Part shown: piece by piece, positions 8,889-17,575 of the stretch
Position numbering within the stretch: position 1 is the first letter of the stretch
Layout of the letters: each line of letters starts with the position of its first letter
From: Maribacter cobaltidurans
GTDB taxonomy: Bacteria; Bacteroidota; Bacteroidia; Flavobacteriales; Flavobacteriaceae
Assembly (NCBI RefSeq): GCF_002269385.1
Contig: NZ_CP022957.1
Span: forward strand, 1,421,001-1,485,000
Direction of reading: 5' to 3'
Length of the DNA stretch: 64,000 nt
Made by a program: the position numbers and the translations under genes
The notes under the pieces: generated by a model
Seen by the model: the letters and a program-made list of their open reading frames with translations, nothing else
Told to the model about the DNA's origin: nothing
The model's database searches: none

Positions 8889-9344
8889 ATGGAAGGAAAC
8901 GGGCAAAAAATAGATATAAAAAAATTCTTGCCCCACAGACCACCTATGTTATTGGTCAGTAATATGCCCTATATAGATAACACTTCGGTTATTACGGAAT
9001 TCATTATCACTCCACAGTGCATTTTTCTAGAGAATGATTTTTTTACCGAAGGTGGTCTCATCGAAAACGCAGCCCAAACCTGCTCGGCAATCGTAGGCCA
9101 AAGTTTTTACGACGATGAGGATTTAGAAGGGAATAGCAACAATTTAATAGGGTATATAAGTGCGATAAAAAAGGTGGAAATCTTCGCGCTACCAAAAGTT
9201 AATGAGACATTGGTCACAAAGGCCAAGCTACTTTCCAGATATGACCTTAATGGTGTTAGCATCTGCACCATGAGTTCCAATACTTTTAGAAATGATGATT
9301 TAATCGTAGATTGTACTTTAAACTGCTTGATTCAAGAAGTATAA
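8889..9344 (+). CDS. Hotdog-fold 3-hydroxyacyl-ACP dehydratase-like protein 2
   Basis: A 151-residue hotdog domain, paralogous to its upstream neighbour: KKFLPHRPPMLLVSNMPY at the start, EGGLIENAAQTCSAIVGQSFY for the central helix, then YISAIKKVEIFALPKV, which parallels YIGAIKKVEIFDLPKL of the previous protein. This shared block shows a tandem duplication. It retains the N-terminal LPHRPPMLL signature of FabZ-type enzymes. The probable role is dehydration of 3-hydroxyacyl-ACP on the polyene or alkyl chain. Confidence 0.8.
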   Translation: MEGNGQKIDIKKFLPHRPPMLLVSNMPYIDNTSVITEFIITPQCIFLENDFFTEGGLIENAAQTCSAIVGQSFYDDEDLEGNSNNLIGYISAIKKVEIFALPKVNETLVTKAKLLSRYDLNGVSICTMSSNTFRNDDLIVDCTLNCLIQEV

Positions 9345-9346
9345 TT

Positions 9347-9757
9347 ATGAAGAAAGAAGAAGTGCCTCAGGACGAGAGTAATCTTGCCTCTGCCAATTTT
9401 AGGGAGATGGTATACGCAGTTGATAACGATGGTAAGTATACCACTTCTTTAAGTACAGGCTGGAATCCAAAAAAAATTGCCCTGGATAATGCTATTAAAG
9501 AAATAGAAGAGCGCATCGCCAATGCAAAAACCAGGGTATTAAATAATGAAACAAGTCCCATAAAATACTACATGGAAGTACACAAAATGGACCTGCCCGT
9601 TTTGGCCAGTTATGTGGGTATGTGGCAATGGCGGGTGAAAAGGAATTTCAAACCTTCCGTTTTTAAAAGACTCAACCAAAAGACCCTAAAAAAATATGCA
9701 GATGTTTTTGACATTAGCGTTGAACAATTAAAAAATATTGATGCCGGAGAATCTTAA
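9347..9757 (+). CDS. Uncharacterised protein with helix-turn-helix-like C-terminus
   Basis: A 136-residue cytoplasmic protein that I do not recognise by name. I start it at the ATG at 9347 because the longer reading would overlap the dehydratase gene. The C-terminal 65 residues (from SPIKYYMEVHKMDLPVLASY to FDISVEQLKNID) look like an XRE-type helix-turn-helix: short helices with LPVLASYVGMWQWRVKRNF and a closing LKKYADVFDISVEQL. That pattern suggests DNA or protein binding, perhaps a local regulator. It overlaps the BtrH-like gene by 17 bases. Confidence 0.65.
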   Translation: MKKEEVPQDESNLASANFREMVYAVDNDGKYTTSLSTGWNPKKIALDNAIKEIEERIANAKTRVLNNETSPIKYYMEVHKMDLPVLASYVGMWQWRVKRNFKPSVFKRLNQKTLKKYADVFDISVEQLKNIDAGES

Positions 9758-10748
9758 AATAGACTTTACCCATAATCAGTCTGCGCATTGCGAAAACGGA
9801 GTCGTTTCAAACTTAATGAAGCACAACGGCTTTAATATCAGCGAACCCATGGTCTTTGGTATCGGTTCCGGGTTGCTGTTCAGTTATCTCCCCTTCTTAA
9901 AGGTAAATTACGCCCCTGTATTCACCTACCGCTCTATGCCGGGATTCATCTTTAATAAATTCGCAAAACGGACCGGTATTAAAATGAAAAGGGAAAAATT
10001 TAAAAATCCTCAAAAAGCCAAAGAACGATTAGATCAAAATTTGGCCAATAACAATCCTGTCGGTTTACAGGTAGGTGTTTATAATCTCGTATATTTTCCG
10101 GATGAGTACCGTTTCCATTTCAATGCGCACAATATGGTGGTCTATGGCAAACAGGATGACCGGTATCTCATTAGCGATCCGGTCATGGAGGAAGTTACCA
10201 GCCTAACTGAGAAGGAATTGGAAAAAGTGCGTTTTGCCAAGGGTGCTTTTGCCCCGAAGGGACACATGTACTACCCTATTTCCTTTCCGGATGAATTGGA
10301 GCTCAAATCTGCCATCTTGAAAGGTATTAAGCAAACCGCCCGAGATATGACCGCCCCTGTCCCTATAGTAGGCGTTAAGGCCATGAGATGGGTAGCAAAA
10401 AATATTAGGAAATGGCCCAAGAAATTAGGTCCAAAAAAAGCAAACCATTATTTAGGTCAGATTGTTCGTATGCAGGAGGAGATAGGCACCGGTGGCGGTG
10501 GTTTCAGATACATTTATGCTGCATTTTTACAAGAGGCCAGTGCAATTTTGGACAATCCTAAATTAATGGAACTTTCAAAGGATATGACCTCTATCGGAGA
10601 TGCATGGCGCGATTTTGCCGTAGATGCCTCCCGAATCTACAAGAATAGAAATGCAGCGAGTAGTGGTTATGATGAAGTGGCCCTACAGCTAGAAGCATTG
10701 GCCAATAGGGAAGAACAGTTTTTTAAATCCCTGAAAAAAGCGGTATAA
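9741..10748 (+). CDS. BtrH-like acyltransferase family protein
   Basis: A 335-residue protein with the BtrH N-terminal signature: HCENGVVSNLMKHNG, with Cys17, then MVFGIGSGLLFSYLP and, further on, HFNAHNMVVYGKQDDRYLISDP. BtrH of butirosin synthesis moves an acyl group from a carrier protein onto an amino group, so this family uses ACP-bound acyl donors. Here the natural donor would be the aryl-polyenyl-ACP, making the protein a candidate for ester formation with the dialkylresorcinol (inference). The ATG at 9741 is used rather than the TTG just before it. It is followed 16 bases later by the ABC transporter. Confidence 0.78.
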   Translation: MPENLKIDFTHNQSAHCENGVVSNLMKHNGFNISEPMVFGIGSGLLFSYLPFLKVNYAPVFTYRSMPGFIFNKFAKRTGIKMKREKFKNPQKAKERLDQNLANNNPVGLQVGVYNLVYFPDEYRFHFNAHNMVVYGKQDDRYLISDPVMEEVTSLTEKELEKVRFAKGAFAPKGHMYYPISFPDELELKSAILKGIKQTARDMTAPVPIVGVKAMRWVAKNIRKWPKKLGPKKANHYLGQIVRMQEEIGTGGGGFRYIYAAFLQEASAILDNPKLMELSKDMTSIGDAWRDFAVDASRIYKNRNAASSGYDEVALQLEALANREEQFFKSLKKAV

Positions 10749-10764
10749 GAGCACCAATTGTCCT

Positions 10765-11508
10765 ATGATTCAAATCGAACAACTTTCGAAAAAATATAAG
10801 GATGCTGAACATTTTTCCTTGTTAGACCTGGATTTAAAGATTAATTCAGGAGAAATATTTGGATTACTGGGGCCAAATGGGGCTGGTAAAACGACACTTA
10901 TCTCCATACTCTGTGGATTGATAAAGCCTACATCCGGCACTTTTACCATTGACGGATTGGATTTTAAATCCCACAAAAATCAACTTAAACAACTTATTGG
11001 AATTGTGCCTCAAGAATATGCGCTGTATCCCAGCCTAACGGCATATGAAAACCTTTATTATTTTGGGAGTATGTTCGGGCTAAAGGGGCCATCCTTTAAT
11101 GCCTTAATTGAAGAATATCTAGATATTTTAGGGCTTGGACAATTTGCCCATAAAAAGATAAAGGCCTTCTCTGGGGGAATGAAGCGACGGGTAAATCTTA
11201 TTGCAGGTATGTTACACCGGCCTAAAGTGCTTTTTTTGGATGAACCCACTGTTGGGGTAGACGTGCAATCCAAGACGGTAATCATTGATTTTTTGAAGGA
11301 GCTAAATTCTAATGGAACCACAATCATATATACCTCGCACCACCTAAACGAAGCTGAAAATTTTTGTTCTCGCGTGGGAATCATTGATCATGGCAAACTG
11401 ATATGTTTGGGCACGCCAAAGGAGTTGATCCAAAATGAACAAGGCGCCCAACATTTGGAGGAAGTGTTCCTTGCCCTCACTGGAAAAGCATTACGGGACT
11501 ATGCATAA
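10765..11508 (+). CDS. ABC transporter ATP-binding protein
   Basis: A 247-residue ATPase subunit. Walker A GPNGAGKTT (about 36-44), Q-loop in VPQEYALYPS, signature FSGGMKRRVNL and Walker B VLFLDEPTVGVD are intact, and the H-loop lies in TSHHLNEAE. It resembles the ATPases of ABC-2 type exporters. It overlaps the permease gene by 8 bases, so the two form one exporter. In this operon it may move the pigment or a precursor across the inner membrane (inference). Confidence 0.93.
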   Translation: MIQIEQLSKKYKDAEHFSLLDLDLKINSGEIFGLLGPNGAGKTTLISILCGLIKPTSGTFTIDGLDFKSHKNQLKQLIGIVPQEYALYPSLTAYENLYYFGSMFGLKGPSFNALIEEYLDILGLGQFAHKKIKAFSGGMKRRVNLIAGMLHRPKVLFLDEPTVGVDVQSKTVIIDFLKELNSNGTTIIYTSHHLNEAENFCSRVGIIDHGKLICLGTPKELIQNEQGAQHLEEVFLALTGKALRDYA

Positions 11509-12766
11509 ACTTTTGGTATCCGCAAAAAAAGAATTTTGGTTGCTAACCAGGGATTTGGGAGGGCTGGCCGTATTATTTCTGATGCCATTGCTGCTGGTCA
11601 TTACCATAACTCTCATTCAGGATAATACTTTTAAGACGATACAGGAAAACAAAATACCTATTCTTTTGGTTGATTTGGACCAAGGAGCAGTCTCCAACCA
11701 AGTTATCATCAACCTAAAGGAATCCAGTTTATTTGATATCGTAAAGGAAGAAAGCGAGGCCAATGCCCAAGATTTAGTACAAAAAGGAGATTTTCAACTG
11801 GCCATAATACTACCCAAAGACCTCACAAAGGATTTAAACCTGAAAATCGATCAAAATGTATCCGGCATATTAGCAGAATTTGGTGTGGAATCAGATCATG
11901 AAAGCTCTCCCATTATCATAGAAAAAAAAGAAATCAGGCTGTACTTTGATCCCGCCACCCAACAGTCTTTTAAAAGTTCTGTAAGGAACAATATCGACAA
12001 GATGATTTCCCAAATTGAGAGTCAATCCATTTACCGGGCGTTTCAAGAGGAATTGGGCGAGGACGAAAACGCATCTATTTTTGATACGGAAAGCTTTATT
12101 TCCTTCACGGAAATCGTTCCAAATACGAATAAAAAAGAAGGTATCCCCAACTCCACCCAGCACAATATTCCGGCGTGGACTCTATTCGCTATCTTCTTTA
12201 TTATTTTACCACTTTCCATAAATATGGTAAACGAAAAAAACCAGGGAACCTTTATTAGATTACGAACACAGCCTATCCCCTATGCGACGGTATTGGGAGG
12301 CAAAACCATTATTTTTCTATGGGTATCCCTTATTCAGTTCATCTTAATGTTGTTATTGGGCATTTATATTTTTCCATTGATGGGACTTCCTAAATTGGAG
12401 GTAACCGGACGAATTCCATTATTGTTGACCGTAGCCTTTTTTGCGGGTTTGGCGGCCATTGGTCTAGGACTTTTATTGGGAACCATTGCTAAGTCACAGG
12501 AGCAATCGGCACCATTTGGAGCCACCTTTGTGGTCATACTTGCGGCTATTGGTGGGGTTTGGGTACCTGTTTTTGCCATGCCCAATTTTATGCAGACCCT
12601 TTCCAGGCTCTCTCCAATGAATTGGGGATTAAATGCCTTTTATGACGTATTTTTGAGAAATGTTGGAATTGGGGAAATCATTCCTGAAATTTCGGCTTTA
12701 TTGTTATTTTTTATAGTCACAACAGCAATTGCAATTATCTACAACGAAAAAAAGAATGCCGTCTAA
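11501..12766 (+). CDS. ABC-2 type transporter permease
   Basis: A 421-residue membrane protein: one N-terminal transmembrane helix (LAVLFLMPLLLVITITLI), a large extracytoplasmic domain of about 190 residues, then five to six helices beginning near AWTLFAIFFIILPLSINMV. The first NEKNQGTFIRLRTQP loop and overall layout are those of ABC-2 family exporters. Start chosen at ATG 11501, inside the end of the ATPase gene. It overlaps the thioesterase gene by 11 bases. Confidence 0.9.
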   Translation: MHKLLVSAKKEFWLLTRDLGGLAVLFLMPLLLVITITLIQDNTFKTIQENKIPILLVDLDQGAVSNQVIINLKESSLFDIVKEESEANAQDLVQKGDFQLAIILPKDLTKDLNLKIDQNVSGILAEFGVESDHESSPIIIEKKEIRLYFDPATQQSFKSSVRNNIDKMISQIESQSIYRAFQEELGEDENASIFDTESFISFTEIVPNTNKKEGIPNSTQHNIPAWTLFAIFFIILPLSINMVNEKNQGTFIRLRTQPIPYATVLGGKTIIFLWVSLIQFILMLLLGIYIFPLMGLPKLEVTGRIPLLLTVAFFAGLAAIGLGLLLGTIAKSQEQSAPFGATFVVILAAIGGVWVPVFAMPNFMQTLSRLSPMNWGLNAFYDVFLRNVGIGEIIPEISALLLFFIVTTAIAIIYNEKKNAV

Positions 12767-13193
12767 GAATTCCAAGGAAATCAGTTTCACAAGTAAGGTA
12801 CGCGTCCGTTTCACGGAAACCGACCCATTGGGTATTGTTTGGCACGGGAACTATATACAATATTTTGAGGATGGCCGGGAGGCCTTTGGTAGACATCATG
12901 GTATATCCTATTTAGACCAAAAAAAACATAACTTCTCATCACCTATAGTTAAATCCACCTGTGAACACAAATTACCCTTACGATATGGTGATGTTGCGGA
13001 GATTAAGACAACCTATGTGGATTCTGCCGCCGCCAAAATGATTTTCAAATACGAAATATTAAATCCGGAGGGAAAGGTGGTCTGTACTGGGGAAACGGTG
13101 CAGGTATTTGTGGAACTCCAGGGAGAGTTATCCTTGGTCATTCCTGATTTTTTTAAGGAGTGGAAGAAAAAAGTAGGGTTATTGGATGGATAA
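12756..13193 (+). CDS. Acyl-CoA/acyl-ACP thioesterase (4HBT hotdog family)
   Basis: A 145-residue hotdog thioesterase with the 4-hydroxybenzoyl-CoA thioesterase motif VRFTETDPLGIVWHGNYI, where Asp of TDPLG is the catalytic residue, followed by YFEDGREAFGRHHG. Such proteins hydrolyse acyl thioesters. In the APE pathway of Gram-negative bacteria a thioesterase of this type is also present, presumably to release or proofread chains. It overlaps both neighbours (permease by 11 bases, ketosynthase by 8). Confidence 0.88.
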   Translation: MPSKNSKEISFTSKVRVRFTETDPLGIVWHGNYIQYFEDGREAFGRHHGISYLDQKKHNFSSPIVKSTCEHKLPLRYGDVAEIKTTYVDSAAAKMIFKYEILNPEGKVVCTGETVQVFVELQGELSLVIPDFFKEWKKKVGLLDG

Positions 13194-14328
13194 TGTTTAC
13201 TTGTCACATAACAACATTGTTTCTTCACTGGGATTTGATAGTATTTCTGTAATCGATAATATCGAAAACGGAAACTGTGGATTGTCCGTTTATGAGGATA
13301 AAAAGGTGCTGCATGTCCCCTTTTGCTCTTCCAGAATTGATCAAAACGAACTTCAAAAAAGATATAAAGACCTCGACCCCAAATCAGAGCATACCCGTTT
13401 GGAAAAAATGATGCTTGTTTCCCTATCGGATACCATTTTAAAATCCAATTTACCCTTGGACGATCGTACCGGCCTGATCATTTCCACTACCAAAGGAAAC
13501 ATTGATGTTTTGGAGGATGACAACAATTTTCCCGAATCCCGGGCCTATCTTTCCGAATTGGGTGACCAAATACAGAATTTTTTTGGTTTTAAGGATAAGG
13601 CCATTATCGTTTCCAATGCCTGTGTATCCGGAATTTTGGCCGTTGCCGTGGCCAAAAGAATGATACGACAAGGTAAATACGACCGTATATTCATCGTAGC
13701 CGGAGATATGGTAACCCAATTCATCCTTTCCGGGTTCAATGCTTTTCAAGCACTAAGTTTGGAGCCTTGTAGGCCCTATTGTAATTCCAGGACCGGAATT
13801 AACATCGGCGAAGTGGCTACTAGTGTTTTGGTCACCAAAAACCCCAATGAATTGGCCCAAGAATCGGTTCAAATTATGGGAGAGGCCTCTTGTAATGACG
13901 CAAATCATATTTCTGGTCCGTCACGTACAGGGGAAGGACTTTTTAGGTGCATTGAAAATGCTGTACAACAATCGGGTATAGAAAAAAAAGACATAGATTA
14001 TATTTCAGGTCATGGCACCGCCACGATGTTCAATGACGAAATGGAATCCATAGCCTTCGATAGGGCCGGGCTATCCAAGACACCCCTGAACAGCCTAAAA
14101 AGCTATTTTGGCCATACTTTGGGATCCTCAGGCTTATTGGAAAGTATAATCGGCATGCATTCCCTGCATCGAAATACGCTTTTTGCATCCCTAGGGTTTC
14201 AAGAATTAGGGGTGTCCAGACCCTTGAACATTATTAAGGAAACTAAGAAAAAGGAAATAGGGACATTCTTGAAAACAGCATCGGGATTTGGAGGTTCCAA
14301 TACTGCGGTAATCTTTAAAAAGGTCTAA
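13186..14328 (+). CDS. Beta-ketoacyl-ACP synthase (KAS type), copy 2
   Basis: A 380-residue ketosynthase with Cys146 in SNACVSGILAV, His276 in SGHGTATMFND and His310 in SYFGHTLGSSG, plus the C-terminal ASGFGGSNTAV loop. The triad is intact, so it should condense. It is somewhat shorter and more diverged than copies 1 and 3. It follows the thioesterase with an 8-base overlap, and a 59-base gap separates it from the methyltransferase gene. Confidence 0.88.
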   Translation: MDNVYLSHNNIVSSLGFDSISVIDNIENGNCGLSVYEDKKVLHVPFCSSRIDQNELQKRYKDLDPKSEHTRLEKMMLVSLSDTILKSNLPLDDRTGLIISTTKGNIDVLEDDNNFPESRAYLSELGDQIQNFFGFKDKAIIVSNACVSGILAVAVAKRMIRQGKYDRIFIVAGDMVTQFILSGFNAFQALSLEPCRPYCNSRTGINIGEVATSVLVTKNPNELAQESVQIMGEASCNDANHISGPSRTGEGLFRCIENAVQQSGIEKKDIDYISGHGTATMFNDEMESIAFDRAGLSKTPLNSLKSYFGHTLGSSGLLESIIGMHSLHRNTLFASLGFQELGVSRPLNIIKETKKKEIGTFLKTASGFGGSNTAVIFKKV

Positions 14329-14387
14329 ACTTTGTTATTAATATGTGGGGTATTAAATTCGCCATTTTTAATTCTTGAATTGAGCAA

Positions 14388-15449
14388 ATGCCAAAAAAGT
14401 ACATAAAGGCCATCGATGCCCTGCAGGAAGCACAAAAGATAGCTTTTGCCCCATTTGTATTCCAAACGACCGTTTCCTTGAAAAACCTGGGGGTTTTCGA
14501 TTTCATTTTTAAAAATGTGGCCAAAGGTGGAGTTACCTTGCAGGAAATATCCAAAGAGCTCTCCATCAGTGAATATGGACTTGGTGTACTCTTGGAGATG
14601 GCCGAAAGTTCAGAGATTGTTTCCATGGACGAACGTGGAAGATATGAGCTTACAAAGATCGGTTACTTTTTAAACTATAACCCCATGACAAAGGTGAACA
14701 TGAATTTCACCCAGGATGTCTGTTACCAAGGGCTTTATCATTTGGAGGAGGCCATTCGCGAGGGCAAACCTGCCGGACTAAAAGAATTGGGAAATTGGAA
14801 AACGATTTATGAGGGTCTGTCCCAATTAAAACCGGAAATCCAAAAGTCATGGTTTGATTTTGATCATTTTTATTCCGATGGTATTTTTGAGGAAGCCTTA
14901 AAGGTAGTTTTTAGACACCAACCCAAATTGCTATTCGATATAGGTGGGAACACCGGTAAATTTGCAGTACAATGCTGTGCCTATAATGAGGAAGTGAACG
15001 TACACATTTTTGATTTGCCCGGACAGTTAAAAGTTGCTTTAAAGAACACGGCCGACCAAGGTTTTGGAAACAGGGTTGAAGGAACGGAAATAGACTGGCT
15101 TTCCGAAAACCCAAAAATTCCTGCAGGAGCGGATACCATTTGGATGAGCCAGTTTTTGGATTGCTTCTCCAAGGAGGAAATCCTCAAAATTCTCAGGACT
15201 GCCGCCAATGCCATGGATTCTGATACCGAGTTAATACTCATCGAAACCTATACCGATAGACAAAAGTTCGATAATGCAAAATTTACATTAGAGGCAACTT
15301 CACTCTATTTTACCGCAATGGCCAATGGAAATAGTAAAATGTACAAGGCCACAGATCTTATGGAACTTGTTGAGCAAGCAGGTTTAGAAGTAAGGGACGA
15401 TATAAGTTTGGGGGAATTCCATACCTTGTTTGTTTGTAAAAAAAGCTGA
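14388..15449 (+). CDS. SAM-dependent methyltransferase (O-methyltransferase-like)
   Basis: A 353-residue class I methyltransferase. An N-terminal winged-helix dimerisation region (about 10-90, TVSLKNLGVFDFI ... ISEYGLGVLLEMAE) precedes the SAM-binding loop LLFDIGGNTGKFAVQC and the acidic VHIFDLP. This is the architecture of plant and bacterial small-molecule O-methyltransferases. A plausible target is a phenolic hydroxyl of the aryl head or resorcinol ring (inference). A C-methyl role is also possible because some flexirubins carry a ring methyl. Confidence 0.85.
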   Translation: MPKKYIKAIDALQEAQKIAFAPFVFQTTVSLKNLGVFDFIFKNVAKGGVTLQEISKELSISEYGLGVLLEMAESSEIVSMDERGRYELTKIGYFLNYNPMTKVNMNFTQDVCYQGLYHLEEAIREGKPAGLKELGNWKTIYEGLSQLKPEIQKSWFDFDHFYSDGIFEEALKVVFRHQPKLLFDIGGNTGKFAVQCCAYNEEVNVHIFDLPGQLKVALKNTADQGFGNRVEGTEIDWLSENPKIPAGADTIWMSQFLDCFSKEEILKILRTAANAMDSDTELILIETYTDRQKFDNAKFTLEATSLYFTAMANGNSKMYKATDLMELVEQAGLEVRDDISLGEFHTLFVCKKS

Positions 15450-15453
15450 TTTT

Positions 15454-16065
15454 TTGAAGAACGATTATTATATAGAACGTTACAGCCAGATTAGGGATGG
15501 AAAGGTGTCCGTAAACGGAAACATCATTTTTCAGACTTTGGAGACCAATTTTAAGTCGGTCATGAAAGCGGCCTATAAAAATTTAATCATTGACTACCCC
15601 AAGTTCTTTAAAATGGACAATCTGAGTAAATTGGGATTTTTGGCCGCGGAAGTTCTTCTAAAGGATGAAAATGAAAAGAATATGGCCATGGTATTCTCGA
15701 ACAGGGCATCCAGTTTGGATACAGACCGGGGGTATCAAGACTCGATAAAGGACGCCACACAATACTATCCAAGTCCGGCCGTATTTGTTTATACCCTAGC
15801 CAATATCTGTATGGGCGAAATAAGTATCAAACATAAGATACATTCAGAAAACTGCTTCTTTGTCAATGATGAATTTTCGCCTGAAATCCTTAGCTCCTAC
15901 ACCTCCCAATTACTGGATGAAAACAAGGCAAAAAAAGTATTATGTGGCTGGGTAGATGTGGATAATGGAAAATATAATGCATTTTTGTATGTTGTGGCAA
16001 AGAAAGGTACTTTTGTGCATTCCGATGCTGAAATAAACAGATTATACAAGACGACCCATGAGTGA
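15454..16065 (+). CDS. Half-length, catalytically dead ketosynthase-like protein
   Basis: About 203 residues. I use the TTG at 15454, four bases after the methyltransferase stop; an upstream TTG at 15430 would overlap that gene. The segment YPSPAVFVYTLANICMGEIS matches the helix before the nucleophile of ketosynthases (compare TLPNIAAGEIAI), but the position where ACxS should follow reads FFVNDEFSPE, and there is no C-terminal half with the two histidines. It therefore cannot be a condensing enzyme. It may act as a partner, like a chain-length factor or scaffold. It overlaps ACP 2 by 8 bases. Confidence 0.72.
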   Translation: MKNDYYIERYSQIRDGKVSVNGNIIFQTLETNFKSVMKAAYKNLIIDYPKFFKMDNLSKLGFLAAEVLLKDENEKNMAMVFSNRASSLDTDRGYQDSIKDATQYYPSPAVFVYTLANICMGEISIKHKIHSENCFFVNDEFSPEILSSYTSQLLDENKAKKVLCGWVDVDNGKYNAFLYVVAKKGTFVHSDAEINRLYKTTHE

Positions 16066-16312
16066 TTTGAAACAAGAATTAAAGGAAAAAATTATAGAGC
16101 AGTTGAACCTAGAGGATGTTACCGCCAATGAAATTGCGGACAACGACCCGCTATTTGGCGATGGTTTAGGTCTTGACTCTATTGATGCTTTGGAGCTCAT
16201 CGTAATGCTGGATAAGGATTATGGTATAAAATTGGCAGACCCAAAGGAAGGACGAAAGATTTTTGAATCCATAGACACTATGGCCGCATACATCAGCGCC
16301 AACAAAGCTTAA
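16058..16312 (+). CDS. Acyl carrier protein 2
   Basis: An 84-residue acyl carrier protein with the attachment Ser41 in GLGLDSIDALELIVML. Negatively charged helix I and II are typical. It overlaps the truncated ketosynthase-like gene and precedes an intact ketosynthase and its CLF-like partner, so it probably carries the growing aryl polyene chain. Confidence 0.92.
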   Translation: MSDLKQELKEKIIEQLNLEDVTANEIADNDPLFGDGLGLDSIDALELIVMLDKDYGIKLADPKEGRKIFESIDTMAAYISANKA

Positions 16313-16323
16313 ACGGACATCTA

Positions 16324-16350
16324 ATTACACATCCTTACTAAGCGTGTAAT
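16324..16350. other. Inverted repeat in the ACP 2 - ketosynthase 3 gap
   Basis: A perfect 7-bp inverted repeat, ATTACAC (16324-16330) and GTGTAAT (16344-16350) with a 13-base loop, in one of the few gaps in the operon (63 bases). There is no T-run directly after it, so it is not a classic terminator. It could be an mRNA processing or stability hairpin, or a regulator site. Function is unknown. Confidence 0.4.
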
Positions 16351-16375
16351 CTGCTGTTTTGTCTAAACATTTTCA

Positions 16376-17575
16376 ATGAACCAAGGAGTTGCGATTACAG
16401 GAATGGGCATGATTTCAGCCATTGGAAACAATGTGGCTGAAAACTATGCTTCCCTGATATCCGGTAAAACGGGTATTTCCAAAATCAGACATATTAGGAC
16501 GGTGCACGAGAATGAGACCATGGTAGCCGAAGTTCCAATGACGAACCGCGACCTTGAAACAGTTTTAGGTTTGGGCCCAGATACGCTTTCCCGAACACCA
16601 CTTTTGGGCATTATTGCCGTTAAAGAGGCGCTGGACCAAGCAGGTATAAAGGACATCTTAGCCTATAGAACAGGGCTTATTTCTGGAACAACGGTTGGAG
16701 GTATGGACAAAGCGGAGCAATACTTTTACGACTATTATGAAAGTGAGGCCCACTGGAATCATATCAACGGACTACATGCCGGAGACTCCACCCAAAAAAT
16801 CGCGGAAGCCATTGGCCTATCCAAGAGCTTTGTCACTACCATTAGCACAGCCTGTTCCTCTGCGGCCAATGCCATTATGCTTGGCGCTAGAATGATAAAA
16901 AGTGGTGAACTCGATCGCGTTATCGTAGGGGGTTCCGATAGCCTTTCAAAATTTACCATCAACGGCTTTAAGACCTTGATGATTTTATCGGATACGTACA
17001 ATACTCCATTCGACGAAAACAGAAAGGGACTTAATCTAGGTGAAGCGGCAGCCTTTTTGATTTTGGAATCGGATGAAATCGTTTCCAAGCAAAACAAAAA
17101 GGTTTTGGCCTATGTGAAGGGTTATGGCAATGCCAACGATGCCTTTCACCAAACCGCTTCATCTGAACATGGGGACGGTGCGGTACTGGCCATGGAAAAA
17201 GCGTTAAAAGTGGCAGGGATACCACCAAGCCAAGTCGATTACATTAATGCACATGGAACGGCCACTCCCAACAATGACCTTTCGGAAGGAAGGGCAATTC
17301 TACGGGTTTTTAAGGACAAAATACCTGAATTTAGTTCCACCAAACCTTTTACGGGTCATACCTTGGCCGTAGCTGCGGGCGTTGAAGCTATTTATTCCGT
17401 TTTGTCCATTCAAAATAATGTTATCTATCCCAACCTCAACTTTAAAACTCCCATGAGCGAGTTTAACTTGGTCCCTGAAACACGGTTAAAAAACAAGGAG
17501 ATAAGTACCGTACTTTCAAATTCCTTTGGTTTTGGAGGGAATTGTTCCACCCTTATATTTACCAAGGAAGGATGA
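16376..17575 (+). CDS. Beta-ketoacyl-ACP synthase (KAS II / KS-alpha type), copy 3
   Basis: A 399-residue ketosynthase with Cys160 in ISTACSSAANA, His293 in NAHGTATPNND and His328 in KPFTGHTLAVAAG, ending in SNSFGFGGNCS. It is the canonical KS-alpha of the group. The next gene overlaps its end by 4 bases and encodes a ketosynthase homologue lacking the active cysteine, so the pair resembles the KS-alpha/KS-beta heterodimers of type II polyketide and aryl polyene systems. Confidence 0.92.
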   Translation: MNQGVAITGMGMISAIGNNVAENYASLISGKTGISKIRHIRTVHENETMVAEVPMTNRDLETVLGLGPDTLSRTPLLGIIAVKEALDQAGIKDILAYRTGLISGTTVGGMDKAEQYFYDYYESEAHWNHINGLHAGDSTQKIAEAIGLSKSFVTTISTACSSAANAIMLGARMIKSGELDRVIVGGSDSLSKFTINGFKTLMILSDTYNTPFDENRKGLNLGEAAAFLILESDEIVSKQNKKVLAYVKGYGNANDAFHQTASSEHGDGAVLAMEKALKVAGIPPSQVDYINAHGTATPNNDLSEGRAILRVFKDKIPEFSSTKPFTGHTLAVAAGVEAIYSVLSIQNNVIYPNLNFKTPMSEFNLVPETRLKNKEISTVLSNSFGFGGNCSTLIFTKEG

